Positions 35,801 to 48,715 of a stretch of DNA of 64,000 nucleotides are shown in pieces (the stretch's first letter is position 1; each line of letters begins with the position of its first letter). The stretch covers positions 2,294,001 through 2,358,000 of the forward strand of contig MQVO02000002.1 of the NCBI GenBank assembly GCA_001986395.2, in the 5' to 3' direction. The notes beneath the pieces are model-generated. The model had not been told where the DNA came from, searched no databases, and was given only the letters and a program-made list of their open reading frames with translations. The stretch comes from Irpex lacteus. Lineage: Eukaryota; Basidiomycota; Agaricomycetes; Polyporales; Irpicaceae. The position numbers and the translations under genes are program-made.

Positions 35801-37485
35801 AAGAAGAAGGACCCACGTATCAAAGTGTTCAACCTGAGTACTTACAAGCTCCACGCGCTTGGTGACTACGTTGCCGCCATCAAGCAGTTTGGCACTTCGG
35901 ACAACTACAGTACGCAGACGGTGTGTACTGCGTAATACCGTATGGTATAGAACCGGGATCACTGATTCTGCTTTAGGGCGAGTTAGAGCATCGGCGTGTC
36001 AAACGATTCTACGGTCGTACAAACCGTAACAATCATGTGCGTCAAATCGCCAAGCAGCAACGTCGCGAGGAACTTCTACGCCGGATTATGAAGAAACAGC
36101 CCAAACATCAAGCACCCGTTAACGAAGTCACCGAAAGCACTGATGTACAAGTACAGTCCCCACGACGTCGTGTCCGCCAGAGCCACAGCGCAAGAGGAAG
36201 AGACGTAGTGTTTCTTCCCTTTCACGCTCAGGATCCTCTTGTGTCTTCGCCACCCAGTCAGCATCACCAGCTCTCCGAGTCAAATAGATATCCTATCAAT
36301 CTTGCTGCTTGGCTAGATGAGCATCGCAGTGACCGAGCAGTGGCAGTGCGTATTCGGCTTTCAACCAGTTCCGCAATCACTGACACTGTACAGGAGTTTC
36401 TACCGCGCCTCAAGGATCATATTCTTGCACGACTCTCCGGAGAAGATTACCATGACGAGCATCATTTTACAGACCAGGAACGCCTCTCAATCGCATTTAG
36501 AAACAACCGCATATATCGCCACAAAGCCATGAGGGTCAACTACACCACATATGATATGCGAAGAGATCAAGATTCATTGAATCCTCGCACCCAGGCCGAC
36601 ATCATGATACTTGCCCACGAAGATCCCACAGTTCGCAACTCACATCCTTACTGGTACGCACGCATCATTGGACTCTTTCATGTTCATGTGACACGTGCTG
36701 GAGATCATCATGGCGAGCAGCGGATGGATTTCTTGTGGGTACGATGGCTTGGCCGTGATCTCTCGCACAAGTCAGGTTTCAAGACACGCAGATTACCCCG
36801 AGTCGGGTTTGTGCCAGAGACAGATCCGGAGGCGTTCGGCTTTCTCGACCCTCAAGATGTTTTGCGAGCTGTTCATCTTATACCAGCCTTCGCTCATGGA
36901 CTGACGACGGAGTTATTGGGGCCATCTATGGCCCGCCGGCCAGATGAAGGCGACGAAGATTGGGAATACTACTACGTGAACATGTGAGTACTACCTCATG
37001 CGCCGTATTACGTCATGTTATTGACAATGCTAATCAGCTTCGTGGACCGTGATATGCTTATGCGGTTTCTCGGTGGTGGCATTGGCCACCGAGGGGCGGC
37101 CGTGCAGCAGGAGTCTATATACGACGATCACGAGGACGGTCTTGATCACACTGAGGAGGGTGCTGGCGAGGGGTTGCCCCAAGATGCAGGTTCGCCTGTA
37201 CCGAGTGCGGACGAGCCTCCTGTAGCAATCGAGAACACAGACATCGAACTCGAGGACACTGTAGCGGCGGTCAGCCACTACGATGATGGAGAGCAGGACT
37301 ATGGCTACGAAGCGTCCGATGCTGACTCGGATGCTGATGCCAACAGTTCCGACGAAGATGATGACGACGACGACATGGATGGGCGGGATTATGGGGCTAT
37401 CGACGAGCTGGGGGCTGAGGACGGAGAAGAAACCGCAGACATGGATGAAGAAATAGGCGACAGAGAGGGTTATGCACGGTTCTAA
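32878..37485 (+). CDS. large Plavaka-like transposase with C2H2-type finger, apparently intact
   Basis: Seven exons (32878-33141, 33195-34409, 34466-34692, 34744-34990, 35051-35920, 35977-36983, 37038-37485) give 1425 residues. The N-terminus has a finger (CYDGCPSGSKGFPTEKGLQR...HQNSC) and a glutamate-rich coiled coil. The core includes LWPAYLYFGNQSKYTRSKP, CKRELMHGVWCLLLDKEFLH, FADGVTRRVFPRIFTYSADY, FVPDLLHEFEIGVWKATFAH, RFRQVPTFGRDTIRRF and GELEHRRVKRFYGRTN. These are hallmarks of a large transposase family frequent in mushroom genomes. A Gly/Arg tract (35617-35690) is inserted between the core and ELEHRRVKRFY, and the C-terminus is strongly acidic (DEDDDDDDMD). No stop or frameshift is seen. 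The start was chosen as the Met directly before the finger; an upstream open stretch rich in hydrophobic residues looks non-coding. Confidence 0.8.
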
Positions 37486-38413
37486 TGTATTCAGTGTGTC
37501 CATTCAATATACATTGTACTACATAGTGTACAGAGGTCTCCGAGTGCCGTACTTGACCATGACAGTGAGAACCATTCCAGTCCGCCAATCTAAGTACAAG
37601 TCCTCGAGCTGCCCGCAGTCCCCTCGCATGAGTGAAATCTAAGCCTAAGACAATGTGTCTGTATCACAGGTAAGTCCGAGGAATACCACAGGCCCCGTTA
37701 CGCTCGACACAGTACTTTGAAGGTCTAGTATTTGCCCAATGAACTTGGACTGGCAGCGACCTGTGGGTAGAAGAGCATTCAGTCCTCATCGTCTCGTTGG
37801 CACAGGCATGTAGGCATGTAAAGGCAAAGACCATGGCTGGCTCGAGGTCGCCGTTGCATCCGTCGTGGCCAGCCTTGACTTCCACATCGCCAAGCCTGTG
37901 CCAACTGCCCACTCACTTCGCAGCACCGTACAGCAGCACCGTGAAAGTGAGGGAGGAGAAAGGAACAGGGCACCAAAACGAAACACGTACCAGATGGGCC
38001 CGCACCCAGCACAACAGCCATAGGCCCTCCCACAAGATCTACCACAAGGCTTGCTAGTGTTCCTATGCCACGTCTTGCAGTCTTCCGGGCCTTTAAGCTG
38101 GCACTTCTGGTGTTGACGCGTTCCAAGGTGACGCGACGTGGCGGAGTGAGAGAAAGGTGGGCAGTGCTACCCGAGCGCCCAGTTGAATATTATAAACAAC
38201 CCACGCGCGGCAAAAGAAAGAGAGCCCGATACCATCGTAAGCGTCTGGCACCCATGGCGGAGTATACCTGGGCGGGTGTGATCGGACATGGCCAGCTCAC
38301 GGTTGACCTGGCAGGTGAACTCAGGTTTGTGCAGATCGACGCTCGCCGGTCCAGTTGCGGTCCGGCAAACGTCACCCGCGCAGGTCAGGATTTCGCACTT
38401 TTGCTGATGTAAC
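37486..38413. other. 3' flank of the transposase gene and upstream region of the phospholipase gene
   Basis: No coding region is supported. The last 150 bp contain three CAGGT and two ACCTG words and the proposed right end of the transposon, which lies only 24 bp before the phospholipase start codon. Confidence 0.4.
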
Positions 38414-41094
38414 ATGACTTTCCCAACCTGGGCCATCTTCCTGTTAGGGCTGCCGTTGAGCAGTGCCGCGCTCTCGTTGAGCGGAAATTATACGCCCACT
38501 CATATCCAGGTATGTTGTTATTGAGCGTCGTATCAAACTTGTTTACTAAAATATAAAATATCTCCAGTGCCCAGCTGGGGAGACTTTCGTGCGTAACGCC
38601 TCCCACAGTTTGTCTACGGAAGAGACAGCATGGCTGGAGAAACGTCGCCCGAATGTTGTTCGCGCTCTGGAGAGTTATCTCAGCAACGTCGGAATCGAAG
38701 GATTTAACGTCTCCGAATATATCTCTGCTCTCAACAATACACCACATGGAGTACCAACTATAGGCTTAACTTGGTCTGGAGGAGGAACGTGAGTGATAAA
38801 CACACTATTGCTCTGTTTCTATGCTGAGCACTCGGGGATACTTAGACGTGCTCAGAGCTCTGACTACGGTCAGATGTACTCTTTCGATGGACGAGTCTCT
38901 GCGGCGGTTAACGCACGTACAGGTGGTTTACTTCAGGCGACCACGTATGTCACGGGTTGTACGTGATGTCATCATGCCTCTATTCTCCGCGTGTCCTGAC
39001 GAGTCTTTCTTTACAGTGAGTGGTGGTGCTACCGGTCTGGGACCAGTTGCGATGGCCGACTTCCAGAACATCGAGAACATGTTCCAAGAGGGCCTGCTCT
39101 CAGTTAACTTCAGCTCTAACGCGTTCAACGAGATGCTCGGTAAAGCCAAACAGGGATTCAACCTTTCCGTGTCGGATATCTACGCGATTGTAAGTTTCTC
39201 GATGCTCGATGGATATTAGTATCCACCTTGACTAACCGCCACAATCACACTACTTCTCTAGGCTCTCGGTGCCAACACGCTGAAGATTCCAGGAAACGAT
39301 ACGGTCGATCCCTTGTCCCGTTTATGGAGCGATATCACGACATTCTCTAACTTCTCCGCTGGACTGTCCCCGATGCCTATCTTGTTGTACACTGAAGTCA
39401 TACCAGCGGGCCTCCCTGGACACAACGCGTACAACGGTTTCCTCATCCCAGCCGACAATGCCAGGCTTAATGGCACGTACTACGAGGCCACGCCTTTCGA
39501 GGTATGCACAATAATTAGTTCCTCGAAACTGTAAGCGAATGCTAAAGGACTACTACCATCCAGGTTGGCAGTTGGCAAGGACGTGCATCAGCGTTCGTCA
39601 AAACCAACTATCTCGGCACAAGATTCGATAATGGCCAGCCTATAAATGACACCTGCGTGAATGGCTTCGAGACCGCAGCATTCATGGTCGGCGCTGCAGA
39701 CGCGGCTATGAACTTCTGTACGTATCTCTATATCCTTGATTATGCCTCATTATAATGCTCACCATGACGTTGCTGTCTCTAGGGGTTGCTTCGGTCCAGT
39801 CCAACGGGACTGTCGGTCAATTTGCTAAACGGTCGCGTGACAGCAAGACGAAGGTCCCGTATCCTCCTCACGAAGATAAGATCGAGCAGGAGAGATTGGC
39901 ATCATCGTTTGTTGATATGGTAGGAGAGCTCCCTAGATACCTACAGGGTATCGGCAACCCGCCGGCGGAAGAAGCTGTCTGTAAGTGAAGCCATTATTTA
40001 TCTTCCCACTCGTGAGCTAGAAGTACGCATGCTCACGATATAATCTCTTGTAGATGGTCTATGGCCTAACCCCTTCCAGAACTCTTCATCTGCGGACGTT
40101 CACCTTCGTACGCAAAAGCTGCTCTGGATCACCGATGGTAGCGAATACGGCCAGGTAAGGTTCAGAGTAACCCACTTTTGCGCCAGTCTGCTAAATCTCC
40201 TATCGTAGGAAAACCCTATAATCCCACTCATCCAGAAAGCCCGGACGCCCGACTTCATCGTGGTCAATGATGCTGGTGGTAGCGAGTTGAGCGTGCGTCT
40301 TTTCCCTCTTATGTACATCTCGCTAGTTTGCTTACTATAGATCGTTCACAGAGCGGATGGATGAACGGCACGAGCTTCGTAAACACCGCGGACTGGTAAG
40401 AATACTTATTCCTCGTGTCTGTTTGGCCTGTCTCATGTAGCGATTTCATAGGGCGAAACACAACAACCTTCCATTCCCGAAGATCCCGTCTGTGAAAACG
40501 ATGCTCAACCTCAACCATACGTTGTTCCCCACTTTCTATGGCTGCCACGAGAAAAATGCTCCTCTCATCTTGTACGTCATAAACCTCCAGCTCATTTACT
40601 GTCTAACACTCCATTCCATCGTCGCCTAAACAGATACGCTGCAGATGCGCCGTATACTGAGTACTCGAACATCACGGCCATTGACACGTAAGCTATCACC
40701 TTCCTGTCCGCCCGCACTGCGCGAGAACTGATCATTCTTTTTACGCAGTGCGGAATCCTCTTTGGAACAGCACATCAGACTCTGGAACAACACTCTGAAC
40801 ATCTACTCTCAACCCAAGAACCTAAGACCTCACATCACCACCGACCTCCCCACCTGTATCGCCTGCGGCTCGATCCTGCGGTCCCTTCAACGCCTCCACA
40901 AGCCCGTACCCGACGCATGCAAGAAGTGCTTCAAGGAGCATTGTTGGGATGGGACAGAGGACCATAGCCAGCCTGGGTTCTTGGCTCCGGCGTTGCTTTA
41001 TGATCCGGAGATGTCGTTTGCTCAGTGGAACGCTTCGTTCTATGCTAGTGCGACCACCAACTCTACTGGCAACTCCTCGAGCAGCGGCTTGTAA
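38414..41094 (+). CDS. secreted phospholipase B / lysophospholipase (PLA2c-type)
   Basis: The start at 38414 gives a signal peptide (MTFPTWAIFLLGLPLSSAAL), followed after an intron by CPAGETFVR, a typical mature start in fungal PLBs. The nucleophile motif is GLTWSGGGTRA (Ser in SGGG). GGLLQATTYVTVSGGATGLG follows, where most relatives have AGLSGGSW. The catalytic aspartate region is LLWITDGSEYGQENPIIPLI. The C-terminus contains DLPTCIACGSILRSLQR and paired cysteines, as in the family, and ends in a Ser/Thr/Asn tail that is not strongly hydrophobic, so a GPI anchor is doubtful. The enzyme would hydrolyse acyl chains of (lyso)phospholipids outside the cell or in the wall. There are about a dozen exons. 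Expression may depend on transposon-derived sequence directly upstream. Confidence 0.85.
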
Positions 41095-41649
41095 CGTGCT
41101 TCTTACTTCATGAGCCCGAAAGTGTGCGGGAATGTATTTATTCCAAACGAATCTTCATGATATCTATCGTTTACCGTTCTGACGTTTGCATAGCACAAGT
41201 AGCGTACCAGTCAAACTTCGAATTCAAGTCAAAAATTCGAGAATTAGCGCTAGACCCTTAGAGTGAGATGATGCCGTGCTTATGATCTCTATACGCTTCA
41301 AACGCTTGTTTACGAGAAAATCACAACAGCGCCGTGAAGCATGTCTCTAATGTACGACCCGGGGTTGGCTGTCGTCCATTCAATGGTCGCCACGATGTAT
41401 TGCGGATGTAGATCGGCGTGCCTCACATTTCAGGTCAGTTTTTTATGCGTCAAGGTTATATGACCGCCGAATGATGCTTTTATAGACCGGCTTTTGACCT
41501 GCTCGCTTCCTGACACACGATGGGAGCGAGATGTTTGTATATAAGACTCACAGCATGGAGCTTCCGAGCGCACTTACGATCATCCCCTCTGGCAAACGAG
41601 GACATCCTGTCATATAGACCCCACCCTCTTCCCTGTAAAAGCTAGCACA
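41095..41649. other. intergenic region, no supported gene
   Basis: This holds the 3' flank of the phospholipase gene and the presumed promoter of the F-box gene, with a TATATAAG-type box near 41558. Nothing else was recognised. Confidence 0.4.
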
Positions 41650-43595
41650 ATGGAGGTAGAAACCTCTCTAAACGCACTGATGTGTGCATTGAGCCGGGCA
41701 TATTCCGCGGACTCGTGGTGAGCTGAACAGCTTGTACTAAGGACTAAAACTCACAGAAACATATAAGTCTATCAACCTCTTATGGAGCCTCCTCATCACT
41801 TCGAAAAGCTGCACGCGATGCAACACTTCTACTTTTTGACACAAACATTGCTGGGCTCGGCGATGTTTTGAAGCAAGTCAACTCTTCTATCACGACACTT
41901 GCGATCTCTATTCGCCGCGCTCGCAACTCTCTGTGCGATATAAATCGGCTTCCGGTAGAGATTTTCCATGCTATCTTCCGGTTTGTCAGCGAACCAAGCC
42001 AGGAGCCTTTTGCAGAGCATCCAATCGAATTCAGCTCTGCCGCCCACCTTCACCCCCTTCGACTCTCACAAGTTTGCGCCCACTGGAGGGTAATCGCTCT
42101 CGAACAGAGGACGTTATGGAGTCGACTCGACATCACAACAATGTCCAAAGGGTGTCTGGAACTGTTTCAGAAGAGAGCCGGAGACTGTCTCTTGACTGTC
42201 TCGTGCCCTGTGTGGTATAAAACTCGATGGCCAGAGTTCTGGTCCGAGTCTTCTGCGAAGCAGCGCATGAAGACCATGGAGCTAGCCTTGCCTCCGCCGG
42301 GCGCACATAACAACGCATCCATTATATTCGACTCTTCTTCGGCACCGTTTCTCGAGAACCTCTACTTGTCGAATTTTGGTGCATGCGTGCCTCTTCCTCA
42401 CGTTTTTCCTGGTGGAACCCCTCGTCTACAACAGCTTCACGTCAAAGGATTCAATATTGAATGGCGCTCGGGCCTCTACAAGAACCTTACGACGCTATGT
42501 CTCCATGATACCCGGTTGGCGTACATGCTTCCTATAGGCCACCTGGACGATCTCCTGCAGATGATCAGCGACTCACCAAACCTGGAGCAATTCGAATATT
42601 CACTTGTAGTGCATGGCCGCCAACCGGGTACCCGGCCGTTCGAAAACAACCTCGAGTTCCCTGAAGGATTCCCCCCTGTTCTTGCAACGGCAAGCCGCAT
42701 ATTGTTGGGTCATTTGCGAAAGGTCCGCCTTGTGATGCCCTCATCGAAATCCGCCGCGTACATTCTCAATCGCATCTCCTTCCCTACCACCGTTTACGGT
42801 TTTGATCTCAATATTTGGGGTCCCTGCGATCTCGAAGACCTCCTACATCCAGACATCATACCCCCATGCCTACTCCAATCCATGAGCGAGGCTATCTTTG
42901 ACTGCACAGCGAGAAGTTTCGAATCATACTCCCTCACCTCTTATTTCGCCGCGTTGGAGAGAGCAGAGTGTGGTGCTGTCCGTAGTGGATTCCTAGTTTG
43001 TTGGAGCTCGGATAGACCTTTCTACGAAGGGATATGCGAGGTCGCCAGACTGCTCACCAGGGACTACCCCGAGCTCCCTATCCGCACTCAGACCATCAAT
43101 TTGGGGCGAGTCATGCCATGGGCTATCGCGGACCAGCTGGACGACCTCACGTCACCTCTTGCGCATAACTTGCTCCTCCGATCAGCACCTCTGAGAACTC
43201 TGCGGCTCACAGTGGACGAAAGCATTTACCTCGAAGAATTATTCGACACGATCATTGAAGAGTTGGATGACACTCCAGCATGCTCTCATATCGCTGCAAC
43301 CTTCGCTCGATGGCACGGCCTGACCGCGCTCGAAATCTTGGACTCGCCTGTGATCACCATTCGTGAGATGGATGCAGCCACATCCTTAGCGCAGGCACTG
43401 AACTCGTCCGGAAGGCTGGAATCACTGGCCATCATGGGTTGCACCATTGTGGCAGACCAGGATGACACTGGCAACCCTGGAGAGCAGCTAGATCGAATAA
43501 TCAAGCGACAGTCAGGCCTTACTCAGCTGAACATACTCTATGACGATGTCACGGCCGACTCCATGAGGAAATTGTGGGATAGCAAGCGGGAGTGA
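41650..43595 (+). CDS. F-box protein (basidiomycete F-box/LRR-like)
   Basis: The open frame covering 41768-43595 encodes an F-box-like motif (INRLPVEIFHAIFRFV ... RLSQVCAHWRVIALEQRTLW) after a short coiled coil. About 450 residues with irregular leucine-rich character follow. Such proteins recruit substrates to SCF ubiquitin ligases through Skp1 and are greatly expanded in mushrooms. The 5' end is uncertain: no Met lies in frame close before the F-box. I propose a first exon from 41650 (MEVETSLNALMC...) and an intron 41718-41767 (GTGAGC...TAAG), which keeps the frame. The stop is at 43593-43595. Confidence 0.7.
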
Positions 43596-44187
43596 GATAT
43601 TACTCCGTGTTATTAACCACGCCCCCCAAGCTTCAATTTTTTTCTTACCGTTGCTCAATCGCTTCATTTTTACTTACGACGCCATGTCAGGGCGTCCATT
43701 CCTTTCTTATCTTTACTTACCTAGCTTACTTAGTGCTTACTTATTTGACTTGATAGTCGTGCCCTCCCCTCCCCCACAGGATCTCTGGCTTCCCTGGCTA
43801 TTTATTCTTCGACGTGTACCCTATGATGCCATTTATTTGCACCCTGTGTCCGTTCTATCGTGCCCCGGTGGAGACTTCGCGAACCAGTCTTTTGTTCTGC
43901 TGCGGTATTACCGTAAGTATCGGGAGTGTACCGTGATCCGCTTTCCTCTTGCAGTCGTTGATCCTTGCACCCTCGCTCACCTGGACCACCCGGAGCGTAG
44001 CGAGGGCCACTCTTGTGAATGTAACGCGGCATACGTACGCGAATAGCTATGTTTTTTTTATTCCTCTGTAGTCACGGGTTTCCATCTGTACGATAGTTGC
44101 AATTCTTGCTAGACAGACTGAAAGCATGGATTAGGAACTTTGACAAATACAAAAAGCAGTGACAGAAAGCAACGAAACGGCGATTTA
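43596..44187. other. intergenic region between the convergent F-box and CWC22 genes
   Basis: This is pyrimidine-rich 3' flank (a TTTTTTTCTT tract near 43640 and TTTTTTTTATT near 44050). A frame of about 130 residues at 43651-44046 lacks conserved content and is not called. Confidence 0.4.
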
Positions 44188-46949
44188 TCAACGGCGCGAG
44201 TCACGACCACCGTATCTTTCTCTCGACACAGAGCGGGCATCACGTCTGCGGTCACGATAATCGTCTCTATCCCTGGACTTCTCCCTTCGCCTGTAATCAT
44301 CCCGGCGACGCGAGTCGTGTTCGTCCCGTCCACCACGGCCATTCTCACGTCGCGGTGGTGGACTCGCAGACCGTGACGGCGAGCGGGCATGTCGGGAGCG
44401 AGGGGGAGGAGACGGCGACCTCGGTGGAGAGCGCACACGACGAGGCTCTCGCCTCTCAGAGCTGTAGTCCCGTCGACGGGGAGAGCCACGCGACCTGTAC
44501 CGATCTTCGTCCCTGTCTCGTCTCTTGTCATCGTCTCGGTATCTGGGAGATGGAGAACGACGACTTGATCGAGGTGGTGGAGAGCGAGAGTCGTCTCGCC
44601 TAGGCCTGCGAGAAGATTGGTGTCGACGTGAATCCTCCGAGGAATCAGATGCGTCGGAATCAGACTCTGAGTCCGAATCAGAGTCCGAATCGGAGTCGTC
44701 AGAGTCACTGTCAGATGAGTCCGAGTCGGAGGAGCTTGACTCAGCCTCCAGCATAGCACGACGTTGCTCCATAATGAGTCTCGGCGCATTCTGACAAATA
44801 ATTAGTCTCTATCAAGATTAACAAAACATGGATGCTCACTTTCAGATATTCACGCATCTCCTCAGTGACGACACCCAGGCCGATACTCGTGAGGTAATTG
44901 ATAGCGAAACGAGTGTTCTTGGGGTTATCCAACGGGAAGATTCCACTGCAGCACCGCTTCACCTCATCGTCCTTGAATCGCTCGGAGAGTGTCTTCAAGC
45001 CCATTGCCTCCGTCATCTCGTTGAACATGATCTTGATGAAGATACGGCTACTCGACGTGGTATCGTCCTCGTTGAGCTTGATGGTTTCCAAGACCGCCCA
45101 AGAGATTGCATCCGTGGCGAGGAGGTGACCAAAGAAGCGTGCGATGTTGCGGAGCCTGTTCGTCTCGTAACGATGGATGGTGTTGTAGTAGTTATTGAAA
45201 GCCTGTTCAAAGCCCTCGTTCCACACGCGATTCAATTTGCAGAACCGTTCACCAATGAGACCGTAGAACGTGGAATATGATCGTTCTTGCGAGCAACACT
45301 CGATAATCATGTTGCACAGCTCAATCTGGCAATATTAGTTAGTGATGTGACGAGAAGAGTCAAATGACTAGCTTTACCTCCTGCCCTTCCTTGATCTGAA
45401 CCTTCAAAAGCTTGTGGACTGCTTCTTCGTAGTTCAAGGCATTCATGATGGTGAGGTAAATAACACGGCGAAGGTTGACGAGGTTGGTTTCCGTTCGGTC
45501 TTCGATACCTTCCTTCTCTTCCACTAACGGACAAGTCAGCACTGCTAAGGCTGTTCATAAGATGCGTTACCCACCCTCCTCTTCATCTTCATCGTCGGAC
45601 CCTGACTCGGTTTCGGATTCGTCCTCATCGTCAGAACCTTCACCCAAGATCTCGGCCTTGATAGCTTTGTATCTTTCCTCGTTCTCCTCATAATTCGGGT
45701 CGAACTTGAAGATGTCTACGAGATAGCTTAAGTGACCTGTACATATTTTGAAGTGCCATGAAACTTACTTAGACCCTCTTGCACCTGCAACTCGTCCTCC
45801 AAAGAAATCTGGTGCGTGATCTGTTCGTCTTCCTCCAAGAGATCCAACCCCTCTGGGATGATGGGGTTGTCCTTGTACTTATCCTTCCGAACTTGCATGA
45901 GGACTTCGATCATATACTGTACACGATGGCTGATAGATCCCTCGTTCAACACGGCACGGAAGCGTTCAAACACGGAGGCGTTTGCCTTGGGAGAGTTTTC
46001 GGTCAGGAAAGCACCGACTTCGCGCATAAAGCCGACCGCGATTTCGATGGAGTCGTCAGTAGGGCGTTCGAGGAGTAGAATGAGGATTTGAAGAGCGATG
46101 ATTTCGTTGATGACTTGTTGATTCACCAGGTGCGCGATGAAGGTAGTAGTGGAGTGACAGACAATCTAAGGAGAATGTCAATGTCTAGAAAAGTTATGCA
46201 GCTGAGTACCACGCACCTTGTCATTCCGCTTGAATGACCGACGGAACTGAGAAATCAAGCGAGTGACGACAAGTTCTCCAACTTGAGGGAGTTTTGTGTT
46301 GATGATGGCAACGAGAGCAGCGAAGACGGGTGTGAATGGCAAACTAGCAGCCTGGGCCTTCATGACACTACGTGCGAAGAGTCCACGACCGCGGATGAGG
46401 TTCTCCGAAAAGAGTTCCGGTACCACCAACTTGATGTTCTGGACGTTGACTCGATTGACAATACCGGTGATAGACTTGCGAAGCGCGTCCCAAGAGAGAC
46501 GTTGGTACTCTGGACTGGCCTTGTCTTTCGAGGCCGCTTCTTGCAATGCCCGCAGACGAGCCGGAGGCATGTACACGCCACCAGACCTCGTACTGGTAAG
46601 CTTGGCGAACTCGGCCTTCGCGTCGAACTCTGCTCCCTTGCCCTTCTCATTATCCTTCTTCTCCAGTTTCTCCAGCTCCAACGCAGCGACGCGGGCTGCC
46701 AACGCCTTTTCTCTCTCTGCACGGCGTACTGGGTCTACATCGTTGATCCTTGGGACTTCCACAACGCGACCACGACTTGAGGGCGAAGCTGAACGACGGC
46801 GAGTGAGAGGAGGCTCGTCAGAGGTACCTGGTGAGAGAGACCTGGTAAACACGTTAGTATGATAGTCACGATACAATAGAATTAGTTACATACCGTTTCC
46901 TCTTTTGAAGAGGGCTGTCTGCTGAGGGCATACTCACTTCGGTGGCCAT
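44188..46949 (-). CDS. CWC22: pre-mRNA-splicing factor CWC22
   Basis: CWC22 is an essential spliceosome component that loads the exon-junction-complex helicase eIF4A3 in metazoa and promotes the first splicing step. The start at 46949 gives [19 protein letters not shown], and an intron precedes the second exon. An MIF4G domain follows, from [11 protein letters not shown] and [16 protein letters not shown] through [20 protein letters not shown]. The acidic linker ([17 protein letters not shown]) and the MA3 domain ([20 protein letters not shown] ... [20 protein letters not shown]) come next. The tail is a long Ser/Asp run and then an RS-like, Arg/Ser/Asp-rich segment (44190-44770). The gene is head-to-head with the metallo-beta-lactamase gene. 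Confidence 0.95.
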
Positions 46950-47322
46950 GGTCGTCGCAGTTCAAGTCCACCGGTGGCGAGCGCAGCTATGGACAAGGTG
47001 TTGAATATAAGCGCCGACGTCTTCCTTCCTTTCGCGATGACATTACTCACGCTTACAAGTGTTAAAAGTCCGAAAAGCGTGCGCTACAACATTGCTTATC
47101 GGCTATAGCACTAAGATAAGACCGGCACGGGGGCAGGTAAGAAGCCGCACTATTGCAGTACTTAAAGGTCAGCCTGAGGCTGTGAGCAGGCTAGTCAATC
47201 GCGTCGTTCCTATCGCATCATGTGTGTAATCCTGGCGTATAAATGCCCAGGGAGAGCAGCACTCCGGGTACCTGCACAATCTTCCTTTCGTCCCTCATAG
47301 ACCAGTAAGACATAATCTCACG
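46950..47322. promoter_or_regulatory. bidirectional promoter between CWC22 and the LACTB2-like gene
   Basis: The spacer between the two start codons is 373 bp. It has no repeat or coding content. A GTATAAATG box near 47237 could serve the plus-strand gene. Confidence 0.5.
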
Positions 47323-48578
47323 ATGGCCGAAATGCCTGCGGTCCCCAATCTCACAAGGGTGAGCCTGATGGATTTGATCACACTTACGATATCCAAATGC
47401 TTACCTCGTACGGCAGTTGAGCAAGAACGTCACACGAATACTTGGCCAGGTAAGATTGCATTGGCTCGAGAGTTTTAGATCCTTGCTGAGCCCTTACGAT
47501 GTTTCTCGTACACATTAGAACGCTAGCAAGTTCACTCTGCAGGGTATATGACCATGTACTCTCTCAAGTTCCATCGCATGATCTCACCGTCCTTCTAGGA
47601 ACAAACACTTACCTTGTGGGCCAAACTAACCCATATATCCTTGTAGACACAGCCCAAGGATTCGATGAATACATCCCCATCCTTCGCGAGGCCCTACTCA
47701 ATCCCGGTGTAGACATCAGACCAGACAACCCAGACGTCTCCGATATCATCCTCACACACAAACACCACGATCATGTCAATGGCCTTCCCTCCGTTCTCAC
47801 CCTCCTACAGGAACTCTGGTCCGACCGCAATCCCAACAAACCCTTTGTCGGTCCACGCATCCACAAATTCCCTCTCCTCTCCGCCGAAGTCGAGAAGGTC
47901 TTGACCACCCTGCCCACCGGGTCATTCACACCTGCACCCTCAGGCCTCATCCTCCACAGTCTCCACGAAGGCCAGACCTTCCCCATCACTAAACTCCCCT
48001 CTTCCCCTGACGAAGAACACCTCATCCTGCATGTCATCCACACCCCTGGCCACACTGCGGACTCCCTCTGTCTCTACCTCCCTGACGATCGCGCCCTCTT
48101 CACTGCCGACACCGTGCTGGGGTGGGGATCCTCCGTCTTCGAGGATCTTTATACGTACATGTCCTCCCTCCGCCAACTCATCGAGTTCAAGACGGCACCA
48201 GACGGCACACAACGATATACTACCATCTACCCTGGCCACGGACCCACCGCTTCACACGAACAAGTCGACACATACTTGAGTCATCGGGTGGAGAGAGAGA
48301 ATCAGGTGTTGCAAGCGATAAGCTCTGCAGTTCCCAAGGGGAAGACCCTGAACATTGAAAGCGAGGAAGCAGAAGAGGAGGATGAGTCGGATGAAGACGA
48401 GGGCGCATTAACGACTTGGGATATTATGAAGAGCATCTACGCCGAGAAGTACCCAGAGTCACTGTGGGAGCCTGCGGCCCACGGCGTTGATCTGCATTTG
48501 CAGAAGCTGGCGGTAGATGGCAAGGTCGAGAAGGTCGGCGGGGGCGGGTTTCAGACGAAGTGGCGGTTCATAGCATAA
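47323..48578 (+). CDS. LACTB2-like metallo-beta-lactamase fold protein
   Basis: The start ATG at 47323 gives MAEMPAVPNLTR. GT-AG introns then join LSKNVTRILGQ, NASKFTLQ and GTNTYLVG in frame, after which one long exon continues to 48578. The zinc ligands are visible: THKHHDH, then HTPGHT (His), ALFTADTVLGWG (Asp) and YPGHGP (His). The C-terminal helical region ends KWRFIA, with a winged-helix-like VDLHLQKLAVDGKVEKV segment. Human LACTB2 is a mitochondrial single-strand endoribonuclease. Fungal relatives with this architecture are usually annotated as LACTB2-like hydrolases, and related thioesterases exist in polyketide clusters, but no such cluster is present here. Confidence 0.85.
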
Positions 48579-48715
48579 GCAACTTGGAGGATTTGAGTAT
48601 ACGAGGTCGGTATAAATACGGATGGGTATGACTGTGTAGTAACTTAACATGTAGGAATGCACAAGCGCAATAAGTAAATGTAACAATAAAGAGAACTCTC
48701 AAACGTCTCAGAGAG

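Larger units (their letters stand above)
29088..38389. mobile_element. candidate large Plavaka-like transposon carrying three genes (proposed limits)
   Basis: The interval holds only transposon-type genes: a DUF6698-like gene (minus), an unrecognised basic protein (plus) and a large Plavaka-like transposase (plus). The left limit is set at a 20-bp sequence starting CCTGACCTGTGCAGGT (29088-29107). The right limit is its imperfect inverted partner at 38370-38389, with 16 of 20 positions alike and all four differences transitions. CAGGT/ACCTG words are dense at the left end (29088-29281) and present five times at the right end (38265-38385). No target-site duplication was found, so the limits are tentative. 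Confidence 0.4.
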
